From positions 1 through 64,000 of the forward strand of contig CALVBP010000001.1 of NCBI GenBank assembly GCA_944325825.1: a stretch of DNA of 64,000 nucleotides. Direction: 5' to 3'. This document shows positions 1 through 8,352 of this stretch, piece by piece. Below the pieces are notes generated by a model that saw only the letters and a program-made list of their open reading frames with translations, did no database searches and was not told the origin of the DNA. Source of the DNA: Candidatus Gastranaerophilales bacterium (GTDB lineage Bacteria > Cyanobacteriota > Vampirovibrionia > Gastranaerophilales > Gastranaerophilaceae). Position 1 is the stretch's first letter. The number at the start of each line of letters is the position of its first letter. Both the position numbers and the translations under genes were made by a program.

Positions 1-933
1 TCCGTCGGCCCCGCCAGCCCCGCCAGCTCCGCCGTCTCCGTCAGCCCCGCCAGCTCTGCCAGCCCCGTCAGCTCCGCCAGCTCCGTCAGCCCCGCCAGCC
101 CCGCCAGCTCCGTCAGCCCCGCCAGCCCCGTCAGCCCCGCCAGCCTTAGGTAGTTTGATTTCCTGTCCTACGAGTATGCGGTTAACATCTTTTATGTCAT
201 TTGCAACTTTAATTTGTGCAATAAGTTCGTTTATTTCTTTCCAGCCGGGAGTTTCCTTACCTTGACCTTGTAAGGTCTTAACTGCAATCTTGTACAGATT
301 GTCTCCTTTTTGTATTTTATAGTTTTCGGTAAAGTTGTTAAGTGAGGCTTTTGTATAACCATTTTTTTGGACGATGTTATTAATAGTTTGATTAAAAGCT
401 TTCTGAGAAGATTTTCCGTCAACAGACACAGAACCTTTCTTTCCGTCATCATCACCGCCATCTTCTTTTACGGTGACAACAGAATCTGTTCCTTCACCAT
501 TAGAATTATCGGTGACACGAGCTGTATCATCTGCTCCGGGGGTTACCCCTGCAGGGTCGACACCCGGCGTAGTTTCTGTTCCGGTTTTTTCAGGTTCCGG
601 TGCGTATGCATTAAGATAGTCTACAATAGCAGCTTCCAGGTTTTTCCCTTTTTCTTGGTTTTCGCTATGAACTTCAGCCATAAACTTTTCAAGTTGCTCT
701 TCGTTAATTTCTTCCCCAAGGGCTTGAGAGAGTTTTTCGAGCAAACTCAATTCGCAATTATCTGTTTTATTCTTAGTATTTCCCTGACTATCTATCGCAT
801 CAAAAATAGTTTTGAGCCAAGTTTTGGCCTCACCTTTAAGCTCGCTTTCTTTAAGAATCTTTTTATACTTCATTCCTTCATTAATGGTAATCTCTTTGTT
901 GAATGAAAGTTTTACATCATTTCCGTCTGCCAT
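1..933 (-). CDS. LysM-domain protein with collagen-like Gly-rich repeat (C-terminal end outside window)
   Basis: The frame is open from an ATG at 933 to the window edge (311 codons seen). A strong AAGGAG lies 8 nt before the start. Residues 1-170 are charged and acidic with no recognisable signal peptide. A LysM-like segment follows at about residues 202-258 (YKIQKGDNLYKIA, then RILVGQEIKLP), a fold known to bind peptidoglycan or chitin-type glycans. From about residue 262 to the edge the protein is a Gly-x-Ala/Gly-x-Asp triplet repeat (GGADGA units), which at DNA level is the GC-rich CCCGCCAGC tract at 1-147, unlike its AT-rich surroundings. A surface or cell-wall-associated fibrous protein is inferred. 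The repeat could also be a low-complexity linker. The total length is unknown. Confidence 0.85.
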   Translation of the reverse strand, partial: MADGNDVKLSFNKEITINEGMKYKKILKESELKGEAKTWLKTIFDAIDSQGNTKNKTDNCELSLLEKLSQALGEEINEEQLEKFMAEVHSENQEKGKNLEAAIVDYLNAYAPEPEKTGTETTPGVDPAGVTPGADDTARVTDNSNGEGTDSVVTVKEDGGDDDGKKGSVSVDGKSSQKAFNQTINNIVQKNGYTKASLNNFTENYKIQKGDNLYKIAVKTLQGQGKETPGWKEINELIAQIKVANDIKDVNRILVGQEIKLPKAGGADGAGGADGAGGAGGADGAGGADGAGRAGGADGDGGAGGAGGADG

Positions 934-1059
934 TGATACACTCCTTCTATTACAATTTATACATAGTATTTCCATATTTTTCTATTCTTAACGGCACGTT
1001 TTGAAAAAACTTTAATATATTCCAAATAATTGTTACAAAAATTCATAATTTTAAATATT

Positions 1060-1199
1060 ATTTCCGTCCTTCCGGTTTTGAGCCGGAATCTATCGATGTT
1101 GGTTTTGTATTGAACGGATGGACCCTGAATCAAGTTCAGGGTGACGAACCACAGCTCCCCACCCCAGCCCTCCCCGAGCAGGGGAGGGAATAAGTTTAT
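1060..1199. repeat. Short intergenic hairpin repeats, first block
   Basis: This non-coding stretch holds a TTCCGGttttgaGCCGGAA hairpin, then an ACCCTGAAtcaagTTCAGGGT hairpin near 1131-1151, then a CCCTCCCC/GGGGAGGG hairpin. The same three elements recur at 1900-2195, 27540-27750 and 51040-51185. Small reading frames here are translations of the repeats and are not called. The interval 934-1059 holds the upstream region of the LysM gene and shows nothing else. Confidence 0.8.
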
Positions 1200-1610
1200 T
1201 TACTCCCGTCATTCCGGGCTTTGACCCGGAATCTATCAATGTTAATTTTATATCGGGGCTGATGCCGCCCCGTACCCCGCACCAACATTCTTTCTTTTTT
1301 CTTGCGATACAAAAAGAAAGAATGTTGGACAAGAAAGAAAAACGACGCACTGCTGCATTTTTCTACCGAAAAATGCCTGTGACTGCTCCCCACCCCCAGC
1401 CCTCCCCGAGTTGGGGAGGGAGTAAGTTTTATTTATCCCCCTGCGGGCGTGTGACGTAGTCACCATAGCCCGCAAAAGAGTGCAGGCTATGCCTGCTACA
1501 GTTATTTAATCTGATGCCCGAAGGGCATAGAAAACAACACGTGTTTTCTTTTTCTTTTCGTACTTTTCTTTTTCTTTGCTTCGTAAATAAAGAAAAAGAA
1601 AAGTACATTG
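1200..1610. repeat. Composite hairpin element, type I, copy A
   Basis: A chain of near-perfect hairpins lies end to end: CCGGG/CCCGG; CGGGGC/GCCCCG; CATTCTTTC with loop gcgatac; GCATTTTTC/GAAAAATGC; CCTCCCC/GGGGAGG; GCGGGC/GCCCGC; GCAGGC/GCCTGC; ATGCCC/GGGCAT; the palindrome AAACACGTGTTT; and an 18-bp stem GTACTTTTCTTTTTCTTT (1560-1606). The same order recurs at 26813-27190, showing that it is one mobile or duplicated unit. There is no transposase and no credible gene inside. Confidence 0.8.
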
Positions 1611-1769
1611 ATTAATTAAGCTGAAAGAATTTTAAAATCTGCTTCCCCGGAGGGGGGAAGCTCTGTTAATTTTTTATTAAATGAATAGATGCTGAATGGG
1701 GCAGTTATATAAACACCTTATTCACTCAATCACTTATTTGCTTATTCCTCATTCACTGGTATTCAGAGC

Positions 1770-1980
1770 ATTTCTTTCTTTTTTTTTACGATGAAAAAAG
1801 AAAGAAACGCTCCCAAAGAAAGAAAAACCCGTGCTGTTGAATTTTTCTGACGAAAAATTCCTGTGTTTACCCCCCACCCCAGCCCTCCCCGAGCAGGGGA
1901 GGGGGTAAGTATATTTACTCCCGTCATTCCGGGCTTTGAGCCGGAATCTATCAATGTTGGTTTTGTATTGAATGGATAGA
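1770..1980. repeat. Composite hairpin element, type II, copy A
   Basis: The unit begins with a long imperfect hairpin, GCATTTCTTTCTTTTTT around an acgatg loop, followed by the hairpin GAATTTTTC-TGAC-GAAAAATTC, the CCCTCCCC/GGGGAGGG hairpin and the CCGGG-type hairpin. The same order is found at 27405-27600 and 50942-51140. It is non-coding. Confidence 0.8.
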
Positions 1981-2195
1981 CCCTGAATCAAGTTCAGGGT
2001 GACAAAAAAATAGTAATCATCTATTCACTATTCACTATTCACTAACCTGGATAGACCCTGAATCAAGTTCAGGGTGACAAAAAAATAGTAATCATCTATT
2101 CACTATTCACTATTCACTAACCTGGATAGACCCTGAATCAAGTTCAGGGTGACAAAAAAATAGTAATCACCTATTCACTATTCACTATTCACTAA
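1981..2195. repeat. 75-bp tandem repeat, three copies
   Basis: Copies start at 1981, 2056 and 2131, each beginning with the CCCTGAAtcaagTTCAGGG hairpin and ending in clustered CTATTCACTATTCACTA words. Copies 1 and 2 look identical; the third has one visible change (atcacc for atcatc). The last copy ends just before the stop of folE2. Confidence 0.9.
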
Positions 2196-2203
2196 TTGCC
2201 ATC

Positions 2204-2995
2204 CTAACCCTCTTGCTGGTATGCCCAGGCAGAATGGTTGTGGATACTTTCTAAAGATTCACATTCAACCTCAAATGAGTCTATAATATCGTTATTCCTC
2301 AATAGAAGTACAACATCTCTTAATACATCTTCCACAAATTTGGGATTATCATATGCGTGCTCGGTTACGTATTTTTCATCTTCCCGCTTAAGTAACGGAT
2401 AAAGCTCTGATGACGCACATTTCTCAATTTGTGATACCAAATCTTCTATCCAGATATGCTCATCTTCCGGATAGGTAATTTTTACCGATACGATAGCCCT
2501 CTGGTTGTGTGCTCCGTATGCGGAAATCTCCTTCGAACACGGACAAAGAGTCGTTACCGGAACTTTCACTCCGAGAAAGAATCTGTATTCTTCGTCCTCT
2601 TCTCCATAATTATCCAGTATGCCTTCAAAAGTACAATCATAGCACATAGGAGCAGAAATCTCCGTTACAGGTGATTTTTTATCAATAAAATACTTGAATT
2701 CAAATTTTAAGTATCCGCTTTTTGCGTTTAATCTCTCAACAATTGCTTCAACGCACCCTTTTATATCGACTCCGAGAGTATGACGCCCTCTCCACTCATT
2801 CAAAACCTCAACAAATCTGGACATATGTGTGCCTTTATAATGTGCGGGTAATGTAACTCCGGCGGTGGCTGTTGCATATATTACTTTGTCCTCATCGTCC
2901 TTCCTTTGTATTATGAGCGGAATTTCAAGGTTTTTGATTCCGACCTTCTGGATTTCAACCCCTCTTGAATCAGTTTGATTCTGAACATCTTTCAT
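2204..2995 (-). CDS. folE2: GTP cyclohydrolase FolE2 (type IB)
   Basis: This enzyme converts GTP to 7,8-dihydroneopterin triphosphate, the first step of folate (and queuosine precursor) synthesis, in the cytoplasm. The 263-residue length and the family motif CPCSKEISAYGAHNQR at residues 151-166, containing the conserved catalytic cysteine, identify the metal-versatile FolE2/MptA family rather than FolE1. The ATG overlaps the stop of the upstream gene in TAATG, with GGGAGTGG as ribosome site, so the two are co-transcribed and probably translationally coupled. There is no other folate gene next to it. Confidence 0.93.
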   Translation of the reverse strand: MKDVQNQTDSRGVEIQKVGIKNLEIPLIIQRKDDEDKVIYATATAGVTLPAHYKGTHMSRFVEVLNEWRGRHTLGVDIKGCVEAIVERLNAKSGYLKFEFKYFIDKKSPVTEISAPMCYDCTFEGILDNYGEEDEEYRFFLGVKVPVTTLCPCSKEISAYGAHNQRAIVSVKITYPEDEHIWIEDLVSQIEKCASSELYPLLKREDEKYVTEHAYDNPKFVEDVLRDVVLLLRNNDIIDSFEVECESLESIHNHSAWAYQQEG

Positions 2996-3318
2996 TAAAG
3001 TTCCACTCCCTCAAAGCTCTTTTGTTCAAGCGCCGTAAGAAGTTTTAGGGCTGCCAGTCTCTGAATGTGAGGCGGAGCATTTCTTAATAGTTCTACACCT
3101 TTTAGCATCATAGGGTCATTATCATACCAGCGGTTGCCTTTTCCCTGATATGTGTTAATAATCTCGTAAACATGTTCTATAACTTCTCCGGCAACTTGTT
3201 CCTGCAGATTTAGCAAAAACTCCGCAGCTTCGGTCTTGGTTTCATCCGGCTGAAGTCTCAAAAGTTCCAGTGCTTCTTTTAAAATCGGGTCTTTATCGTA
3301 CCAGCGTTTATTTATCAT
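2995..3318 (-). CDS. Small protein with two RWYD-x-DP repeats, upstream of folE2
   Basis: A 107-residue soluble, helical protein with no family that I recognise. It is an internal duplication: RWYDKDP near residue 5 and RWYDNDP near residue 63, each followed by an ExLxxxP-type helix and a second helix. The motif recurs in the 132-residue protein at 6152-6550, so the two are paralogues about 3 kb apart. It overlaps folE2 by one base in TAATG. Function is unknown. Confidence 0.85.
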   Translation of the reverse strand: MINKRWYDKDPILKEALELLRLQPDETKTEAAEFLLNLQEQVAGEVIEHVYEIINTYQGKGNRWYDNDPMMLKGVELLRNAPPHIQRLAALKLLTALEQKSFEGVEL

Positions 3319-3324
3319 CTCTTC

Positions 3325-3353
3325 CTCACAATCTTTTTTAATTATTGTATAAT
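3325..3353 (+). promoter_or_regulatory. Putative sigma-70 promoter for aroQ
   Basis: CTCACA at 3325-3330 and TATAAT at 3348-3353 are separated by 17 nt, 28 nt before the aroQ ATG. It lies in the divergent gap between the RWYD gene and aroQ. Confidence 0.5.
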
Positions 3354-3381
3354 AAGATTGTACAAATTGAAAGGTTTATGT

Positions 3382-3828
3382 ATGAAAATTCTTCTGATTA
3401 ACGGCGCTAATCTTAACATGCTTGGCACAAGAGAACCTGATAAATACGGAAATAAAACCTTAAAAGATATTGAAACAGAGGTTATTGCATATGGACAGGA
3501 ACTGGGTGCAGAAATTAAGGTATGGCAGAGTAACTATGAAGGTGAAATAGTAGAAAAAATCCAATCTGCAAAAGGTGTCTATGACGGCATTTTGATAAAT
3601 GCAGGAGGTTATACTCACACAAGTGTGGTTATAAGAGATGCAATTTCCGCCGTTAATATTCCTGCTGTAGAAATCCATATGACAAATATACATTCAAGAG
3701 AAAATTTCCGCCATACTTCCCTTTTAACCGGGGTTTGTATAGGTATTGTCGCAGGATTTGGAGATAAAAGCTACACCCTTGCGCTTGAAGGTTTGGTATC
3801 TTACTTAAATAAAGGTTTTATGTCATAA
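3382..3828 (+). CDS. aroQ: 3-dehydroquinate dehydratase, type II
   Basis: Catalyses 3-dehydroquinate to 3-dehydroshikimate in the shikimate pathway. The type II family is a dodecameric flavodoxin-like enzyme. Motifs seen: NGANLNMLGTREP at the N terminus, Tyr near residue 22 (catalytic), INAGGYTHTS, and EIHMTNIHSRENFR. I chose the ATG at 3382, not the upstream one at 3358, because the family begins at MKILLING and an AAAGG lies 6 nt before it. This gives 148 residues, the usual length. It is followed after 28 nt by the helicase gene, on the same strand. Confidence 0.95.
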   Translation: MKILLINGANLNMLGTREPDKYGNKTLKDIETEVIAYGQELGAEIKVWQSNYEGEIVEKIQSAKGVYDGILINAGGYTHTSVVIRDAISAVNIPAVEIHMTNIHSRENFRHTSLLTGVCIGIVAGFGDKSYTLALEGLVSYLNKGFMS

Positions 3829-3856
3829 TATAAACAGAATAGTTTATGAGGTTTTA

Positions 3857-6151
3857 ATGTACGATTTCCCGTTTGAGCTGGATGATTTTCAAAAACAAGC
3901 TTGTGACTGCATATCTGCTGGTAAAAGTGTAGTTGTTTGTGCTCCGACAGGTGCCGGTAAAACGGTTATAGCTGAGCACGCTATTCATTGCGCATTAAAA
4001 GAAGGGAAAAAAGTTTTTTATACAACCCCTCTCAAGGCTTTATCCAACCAGAAATATAACGATTTTTCCGAAAAATACGGGTACGATAAAACCGGACTCT
4101 TGACAGGTGATACATCTATTAACAGAAATGCACAAATTGTTATTATGACAACGGAAGTTTTTCGTAATATGCTTTATGGCACAAATTTCGGCTCCGTCAC
4201 AGATAACCTTAAAGACGTGAAATATGTAGCTCTGGATGAAGTTCATTATATGAATGATGAGCAGCGGGGAACTGTTTGGGAAGAAAGTATTATCTACTGC
4301 CCTACCAATGTCCAAATTATCGCACTTTCTGCAACTGTTGCTAATGCGGATAAGCTCACCGAATGGATTAATACCGTGCATTCAAAAACAGAACTTATAA
4401 ATACGGATTTTAGACCTGTCCCACTTAGGTTCTATTATTTTGACTCGTCTCAGCCTAATACCCTTCTTCCGCTCTTGACCCCGTCCGGAACTTTAAACAA
4501 AAAGATTAAACCTGAAAAGAAACAGTTTAAAAGAGGAAGAGCTGTCCAAAAAAGAAGTGTGGTTAAAGATGTTGTAAGAAACCTGCATGAAAAAGATATG
4601 CTTCCTGCAATTTATTTTACTTTTTCAAGAAAAAAATGTGATGAGCAGATGGAAAAATGCGCAGAGCTATGTCTCGTAACCCCGAAAGAACAAGCAGAAA
4701 TAAAAAAAGAAATTGATGATTATATTGCAGAAAACCCTTATTTGTATAAAAACAAACATATTGAATACTTGCTGCAGGGTGTGGCATCTCACCACGCCGG
4801 TTTGCTTCCGGGATGGAAAGTCCTGGTGGAAAAACTATTCCAAAAAGGATTAATAAAAGTGGTTTTTGCAACAGAAACACTGGCTGCCGGAATAAATATG
4901 CCTGCTCGTTCAACTGTTATAAGTTCAATAAGTAAAAGAACGGATTCCGGACATAGAACCCTGACTCCGAGTGAATTTTTACAAATGTCAGGACGTGCGG
5001 GAAGAAGGGGTATGGATGAAATAGGATATGTAACCATTGTAGGTTCACCTTTCCAGACACCGGAAGAAGTCGCAGAACTCGTTCTAAGCGATGCAAATCC
5101 TTTGGAAAGTAAGTTCTCCCCGAGTTATTCAATGGTGCTTAATCTTCTTCAAAGATTTTCGCTGGATGAAGCAAAAGAACTTGTATTAAAAAGCTTTGGA
5201 TACTTTTCATCAAATTCAAGGATTGAACCGCTTTTGCTCCTTAAAGAATCTATGCGGGAAAAAATTGATGAGTGTAATTCCTTTGTCTGTTATGCAAAGA
5301 AAACAAATGATGATTTGATTGAATATAATAAAATCAGGGAAATATACGTTCAAAACAGACGAACATTTAAAACAATCCAAAAACAAGAGAAAAAGAAAAA
5401 TCGCCCGCTTTCTGCGGAAGCTGTTGAGTTTGGGAAAAAGACCAAAGAACTTTTGGAAAAAATGCATTCATATGAATGCGACACTTGTAAACTTTTTAAA
5501 AAACATATGAAGTCTATTGATGTTCTTGCCAGATATCAGTCTAAACAAAAAGCTCTGGACAGAGAAATAGAAAAACAAAAAGATATTTTCTGGAATAAGT
5601 TTCTATCCCACAGAGCTGTACTGCTGGATTACGGCTATATAAAGGATGACTATCCGACAGAAAGAGGCGTAACTATATCTCAAATTCGTTCCGAAAATGA
5701 ACTTTTCCTTGCCCAAGTTATATTCTCTGGTGTTCTGGAAACGCTTACTCCTGCCGAACTAGCTTCTGTTGTTTGCGCAATAACAACCGAAGATATGAGA
5801 GCGGATTTATTCTCTCAACTCCCGCTTTCCGTAGCTGTCAGAAAAACATTAAATAAAATTAAAGATATAAGAAGAGCTCTTGATAAAAAACAAAAGAATT
5901 ACGATGTAGAAGATCCGATGTATATTAACGGCTACTACTCACCGCTTATTGAAATGTGGGTTAACGGAGCTGAATGGGATGATATTATTGACCAAATTGA
6001 CATGGGTGAAGGTGATATTGTAAGAAGTTTTAAACGTGTAGTCGATGTGTTAAGACAATTCTGCACAATATCAAATATTCCGGAAGCACTGGTCTTTACG
6101 GCAAGAGAAGCTATTGATTTGATTCAGAGAAGTCCGATAGATGTAGATTAA
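3857..6151 (+). CDS. Ski2-like DEAD/DEAH-box RNA helicase
   Basis: A superfamily 2 helicase of 764 residues: APTGAGKT (Walker A, 29-36), DEVH (127-130), SAT (about 158-160) and QMSGRAGRRG (motif VI, about 376-385), then a C-terminal helical domain resembling DSHCT. The DEVH box and motif VI place it with Ski2/Mtr4-type enzymes, which unwind RNA for turnover; bacterial members are common in Cyanobacteria. A GAGG precedes the ATG. The stop abuts the stop of the convergent gene at 6152. The RNA substrate is not known. Confidence 0.9.
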   Translation: MYDFPFELDDFQKQACDCISAGKSVVVCAPTGAGKTVIAEHAIHCALKEGKKVFYTTPLKALSNQKYNDFSEKYGYDKTGLLTGDTSINRNAQIVIMTTEVFRNMLYGTNFGSVTDNLKDVKYVALDEVHYMNDEQRGTVWEESIIYCPTNVQIIALSATVANADKLTEWINTVHSKTELINTDFRPVPLRFYYFDSSQPNTLLPLLTPSGTLNKKIKPEKKQFKRGRAVQKRSVVKDVVRNLHEKDMLPAIYFTFSRKKCDEQMEKCAELCLVTPKEQAEIKKEIDDYIAENPYLYKNKHIEYLLQGVASHHAGLLPGWKVLVEKLFQKGLIKVVFATETLAAGINMPARSTVISSISKRTDSGHRTLTPSEFLQMSGRAGRRGMDEIGYVTIVGSPFQTPEEVAELVLSDANPLESKFSPSYSMVLNLLQRFSLDEAKELVLKSFGYFSSNSRIEPLLLLKESMREKIDECNSFVCYAKKTNDDLIEYNKIREIYVQNRRTFKTIQKQEKKKNRPLSAEAVEFGKKTKELLEKMHSYECDTCKLFKKHMKSIDVLARYQSKQKALDREIEKQKDIFWNKFLSHRAVLLDYGYIKDDYPTERGVTISQIRSENELFLAQVIFSGVLETLTPAELASVVCAITTEDMRADLFSQLPLSVAVRKTLNKIKDIRRALDKKQKNYDVEDPMYINGYYSPLIEMWVNGAEWDDIIDQIDMGEGDIVRSFKRVVDVLRQFCTISNIPEALVFTAREAIDLIQRSPIDVD

Positions 6152-6550
6152 TTAATTTTCAGGATTTTCTTCTGAAATTTCGTCCTCTTCATCATCATCT
6201 TCTTTTTTAATAAGTTCAAGAACATTTTGAGCCATTTCTTTGGCAATAATATGTCTTGTTGAATCAGGGCAATTTTGCAGTAAGCTTATGGCAGTTCTTA
6301 AGGTTCCGTCCAGGTCATACCAACGGTCTCTTTTTGAGCTTTCCATAACATCTTCCGTAGCAGATACAATGTCCTCTACTGATTCATATTCTGAATCATG
6401 AATATTATGTTCCGTAATAATCTTAATCAAATTAAGAGCTACTTTAATCTGAGTCTCATCATCAGATTCTTCAAGAGTTTTCATTGCAGAAGATAATACA
6501 GGATCCTTATCATACCATCTTCTGGCACTGGTTGTAAATTCTTCTTTCAT
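6152..6550 (-). CDS. RWYD-repeat protein, paralogue of 2995-3318
   Basis: 132 residues. RWYDKDP near residue 11 and RWYDLDG near residue 77 are each followed by two predicted helices, the same duplicated plan as the 107-residue protein upstream of folE2. The tail (about 112-132) is very acidic (DDDEEDE). An AGGAGG lies just before the ATG and a good promoter lies at 6594-6621. Function is unknown; a small helical interaction module is a guess. Confidence 0.85.
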   Translation of the reverse strand: MKEEFTTSARRWYDKDPVLSSAMKTLEESDDETQIKVALNLIKIITEHNIHDSEYESVEDIVSATEDVMESSKRDRWYDLDGTLRTAISLLQNCPDSTRHIIAKEMAQNVLELIKKEDDDEEDEISEENPEN

Positions 6551-6593
6551 AAATCCTCCTAATATAATAACACTGTATCTAAAAGATATAATA

Positions 6594-6621
6594 ATTATAC
6601 TATATTATTCCGGATTTGTAA
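6594..6621 (-). promoter_or_regulatory. Sigma-70-type promoter for the RWYD-repeat gene
   Basis: Read on the minus strand: TTACAA (6621-6616), 16-nt spacer, TATAAT (6599-6594), 43 nt before the start at 6550. Confidence 0.65.
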
Positions 6622-6630
6622 AATATTAAA

Positions 6631-7548
6631 TTAGCCGTGTGATTCAAGGGACTGTTGGTATAGAACCCGTTTTCTGAGCGCTATCGGAAGCGGTCGAATT
6701 TTACTCTTGTACTCAATTATGTTTACAAGATTAGATTCCAGTCTGGCTTCCGGTTCGTTCCCTGAACGCTTTGTCGAAAGAGAATTTCCCTGCTCTTTTT
6801 CACTGAAAAGTTTTGCAATAATTAAATCTAATTCATCCATGCTTTGCGTTGGTTTCCTTGTCATAATATTATCTACATAATTGATATCATTAACAATTGT
6901 CGAAACTCCGTTTACTGAAACTTTTGTTTCTATATAATCATTTCCATAAAAATTATTAATAATAATTATTTCATTGTCCATTTTATCAGTTATTTTATAA
7001 GTATGCAATTTATTATCCTTGGTAAATTTTTCAACAAATAATTCACAATTTTTATCTTTATAGCCGGAAACTCTGCCCATACCGTCATAAAAATAGTGTT
7101 GGTCAATTAAAAGTTTATTGTTACAATAATAAATTCTTTCTGATATTCTGTCCATAAAATCGTATTTAAATACCGCTCTTCGTTTAATCAGCCCAAATGT
7201 CTGATTTATAGCTGAAATCTTATTGAGTAAATATTCATATTCAAGGATATAATCTAATTCACCGGTTTTTTTATAGAAATATTCCGAGTTAATCAGTCCG
7301 TCATTCACAAATTGTTTGGAATAAATTTTTCCATCATTGTAATTAAGAACCTGTTCAACAAAAGAATTTCTGTAAATAATCTTTTTGTCCAGAACATTAT
7401 TTTTGTAATATTCTATGCTTGAAATGCTGCCGTTGGGGTCAGAAACCGTTTTAATTTTTTTTACCGGCGATTCAGAAATAATTGGTGTCTCAAATACGGT
7501 TTCATTGAACTCGTCCGGAATAGCTACTCCGCAAACGTACTTTACCAT
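6631..7548 (-). CDS. Hypothetical protein with YD/RHS-like strand repeats
   Basis: About 305 residues with no enzyme motif. The middle (about 40-215) is a run of short beta-strand-like pieces rich in Tyr, Asn, Asp and Gly (EYYKN, IIYRN, YFYKKTGELDYILEYEY, YFYDGMGRVSGYKD), resembling YD/RHS-type or toxin-antitoxin MORN-like repeats. No signal peptide is seen. The ATG at 7548 is preferred over 7560 because GGAG lies 6 nt upstream of it. It carries the conserved two-part promoter at 7576-7610. Assignment to the RHS family is weak. Confidence 0.75.
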   Translation of the reverse strand: MVKYVCGVAIPDEFNETVFETPIISESPVKKIKTVSDPNGSISSIEYYKNNVLDKKIIYRNSFVEQVLNYNDGKIYSKQFVNDGLINSEYFYKKTGELDYILEYEYLLNKISAINQTFGLIKRRAVFKYDFMDRISERIYYCNNKLLIDQHYFYDGMGRVSGYKDKNCELFVEKFTKDNKLHTYKITDKMDNEIIIINNFYGNDYIETKVSVNGVSTIVNDINYVDNIMTRKPTQSMDELDLIIAKLFSEKEQGNSLSTKRSGNEPEARLESNLVNIIEYKSKIRPLPIALRKRVLYQQSLESHG

Positions 7549-7575
7549 TATAATCTCCATCTTATTAACTCTCTT

Positions 7576-7610
7576 ATATATATAAAGATTTCATTTTTAT
7601 AGTAATTTCA
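7576..7610 (-). promoter_or_regulatory. Two-part conserved promoter motif (site 1)
   Basis: Minus strand: TGAAATT (7610-7604), 15 nt, TCTTTATATATAT (7588-7576), 27 nt before the ATG at 7548. The arrangement is the same as at 12305-12339, 14962-14996 and 38081-38115. Confidence 0.65.
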
Positions 7611-7656
7611 GTTGAATAAAAAATCTTTACATAAGTTAATAATTGGTAAAAGACAC

Positions 7657-8352
7657 TTAAATATTTAGTTTGTACCCTCCGCCGTAAATCGTTTCAATAT
7701 ATTTTTTACCGTCTGAGATTTTATCAATTTTGCTTCTCAAATGTCTGATATGAACTCTTATAGTTTCAACATTGTCATCCGGCTCATATCCCCATACTTC
7801 TTTTAATAGACGGGCTCCTGAAACCATATTCCCATGGTTTTGAAAAAGAAGATTAAATATATCAAATTCAATAGGGGTAAGTTTCTGTACTTTATCATTG
7901 ATTTGGACACTATATGTTTCCGGTAATAAGGTAATTTCTTTATAGGTTAATAAATCCCTGATTGCAGAAGATTTGGGAATTTGACTTGTTCTTTTAAGTA
8001 AAGCTCGTACTCGCACGATTAGTTCATCAATCTCAAAAGGTTTTGTCAAATAGTCATCAACTCCGATATTGAATCCGTTAACTTTATTATTTAATTCTCC
8101 CAAAGCTGTTAGCATAATAATCGGAGTATCCGCAATTTCCACACACTGACGTATTCTTTGGGCAACAGTAAAACCGTCGACTTCCGGCATCATAACATCA
8201 AGTATTATTAATGACGGGGCTTCTTGCTTTGCAAGAGCAAAACCCTCTGTTCCGTTATATGCTTGAAAAACTTCATAACCTTGAAGTTCAAGGTTAACCT
8301 TTATCAGTTCATTTATGGCTCTGTCATCATCTACAACCAGAATTTTAGTCAT
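7657..8352 (-). CDS. OmpR/PhoB-family response regulator
   Basis: A receiver domain (residues 1-115; acidic pair DDD 8-10, phospho-acceptor Asp52 in LDVMMPEVDG, Lys in TKPFEI) is joined to a winged-helix DNA-binding domain (about 135-230, VETIRVHIRHLRSKID and GGGYKL). The start at 8352 gives the classic MTKILVVDDD; it overlaps the end of rmuC by 8 nt, with GAGG inside rmuC. No histidine kinase gene is adjacent, so the partner is unknown. Confidence 0.92.
   Translation of the reverse strand: MTKILVVDDDRAINELIKVNLELQGYEVFQAYNGTEGFALAKQEAPSLIILDVMMPEVDGFTVAQRIRQCVEIADTPIIMLTALGELNNKVNGFNIGVDDYLTKPFEIDELIVRVRALLKRTSQIPKSSAIRDLLTYKEITLLPETYSVQINDKVQKLTPIEFDIFNLLFQNHGNMVSGARLLKEVWGYEPDDNVETIRVHIRHLRSKIDKISDGKKYIETIYGGGYKLNI

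Noticed and set aside
1090-1991. Several 60-90 codon frames in the first repeat mosaic (and similar at 26767-27592, 27748-27960 and 50931-51170)
   Set aside because: They are translations of the hairpin repeats, recurring wherever the repeats occur, in different frames and without ribosome sites.
1981-2195. CRISPR-like array
   Set aside because: The spacing is regular but the entire 75-bp unit is repeated; there are no variable spacers and no cas genes.
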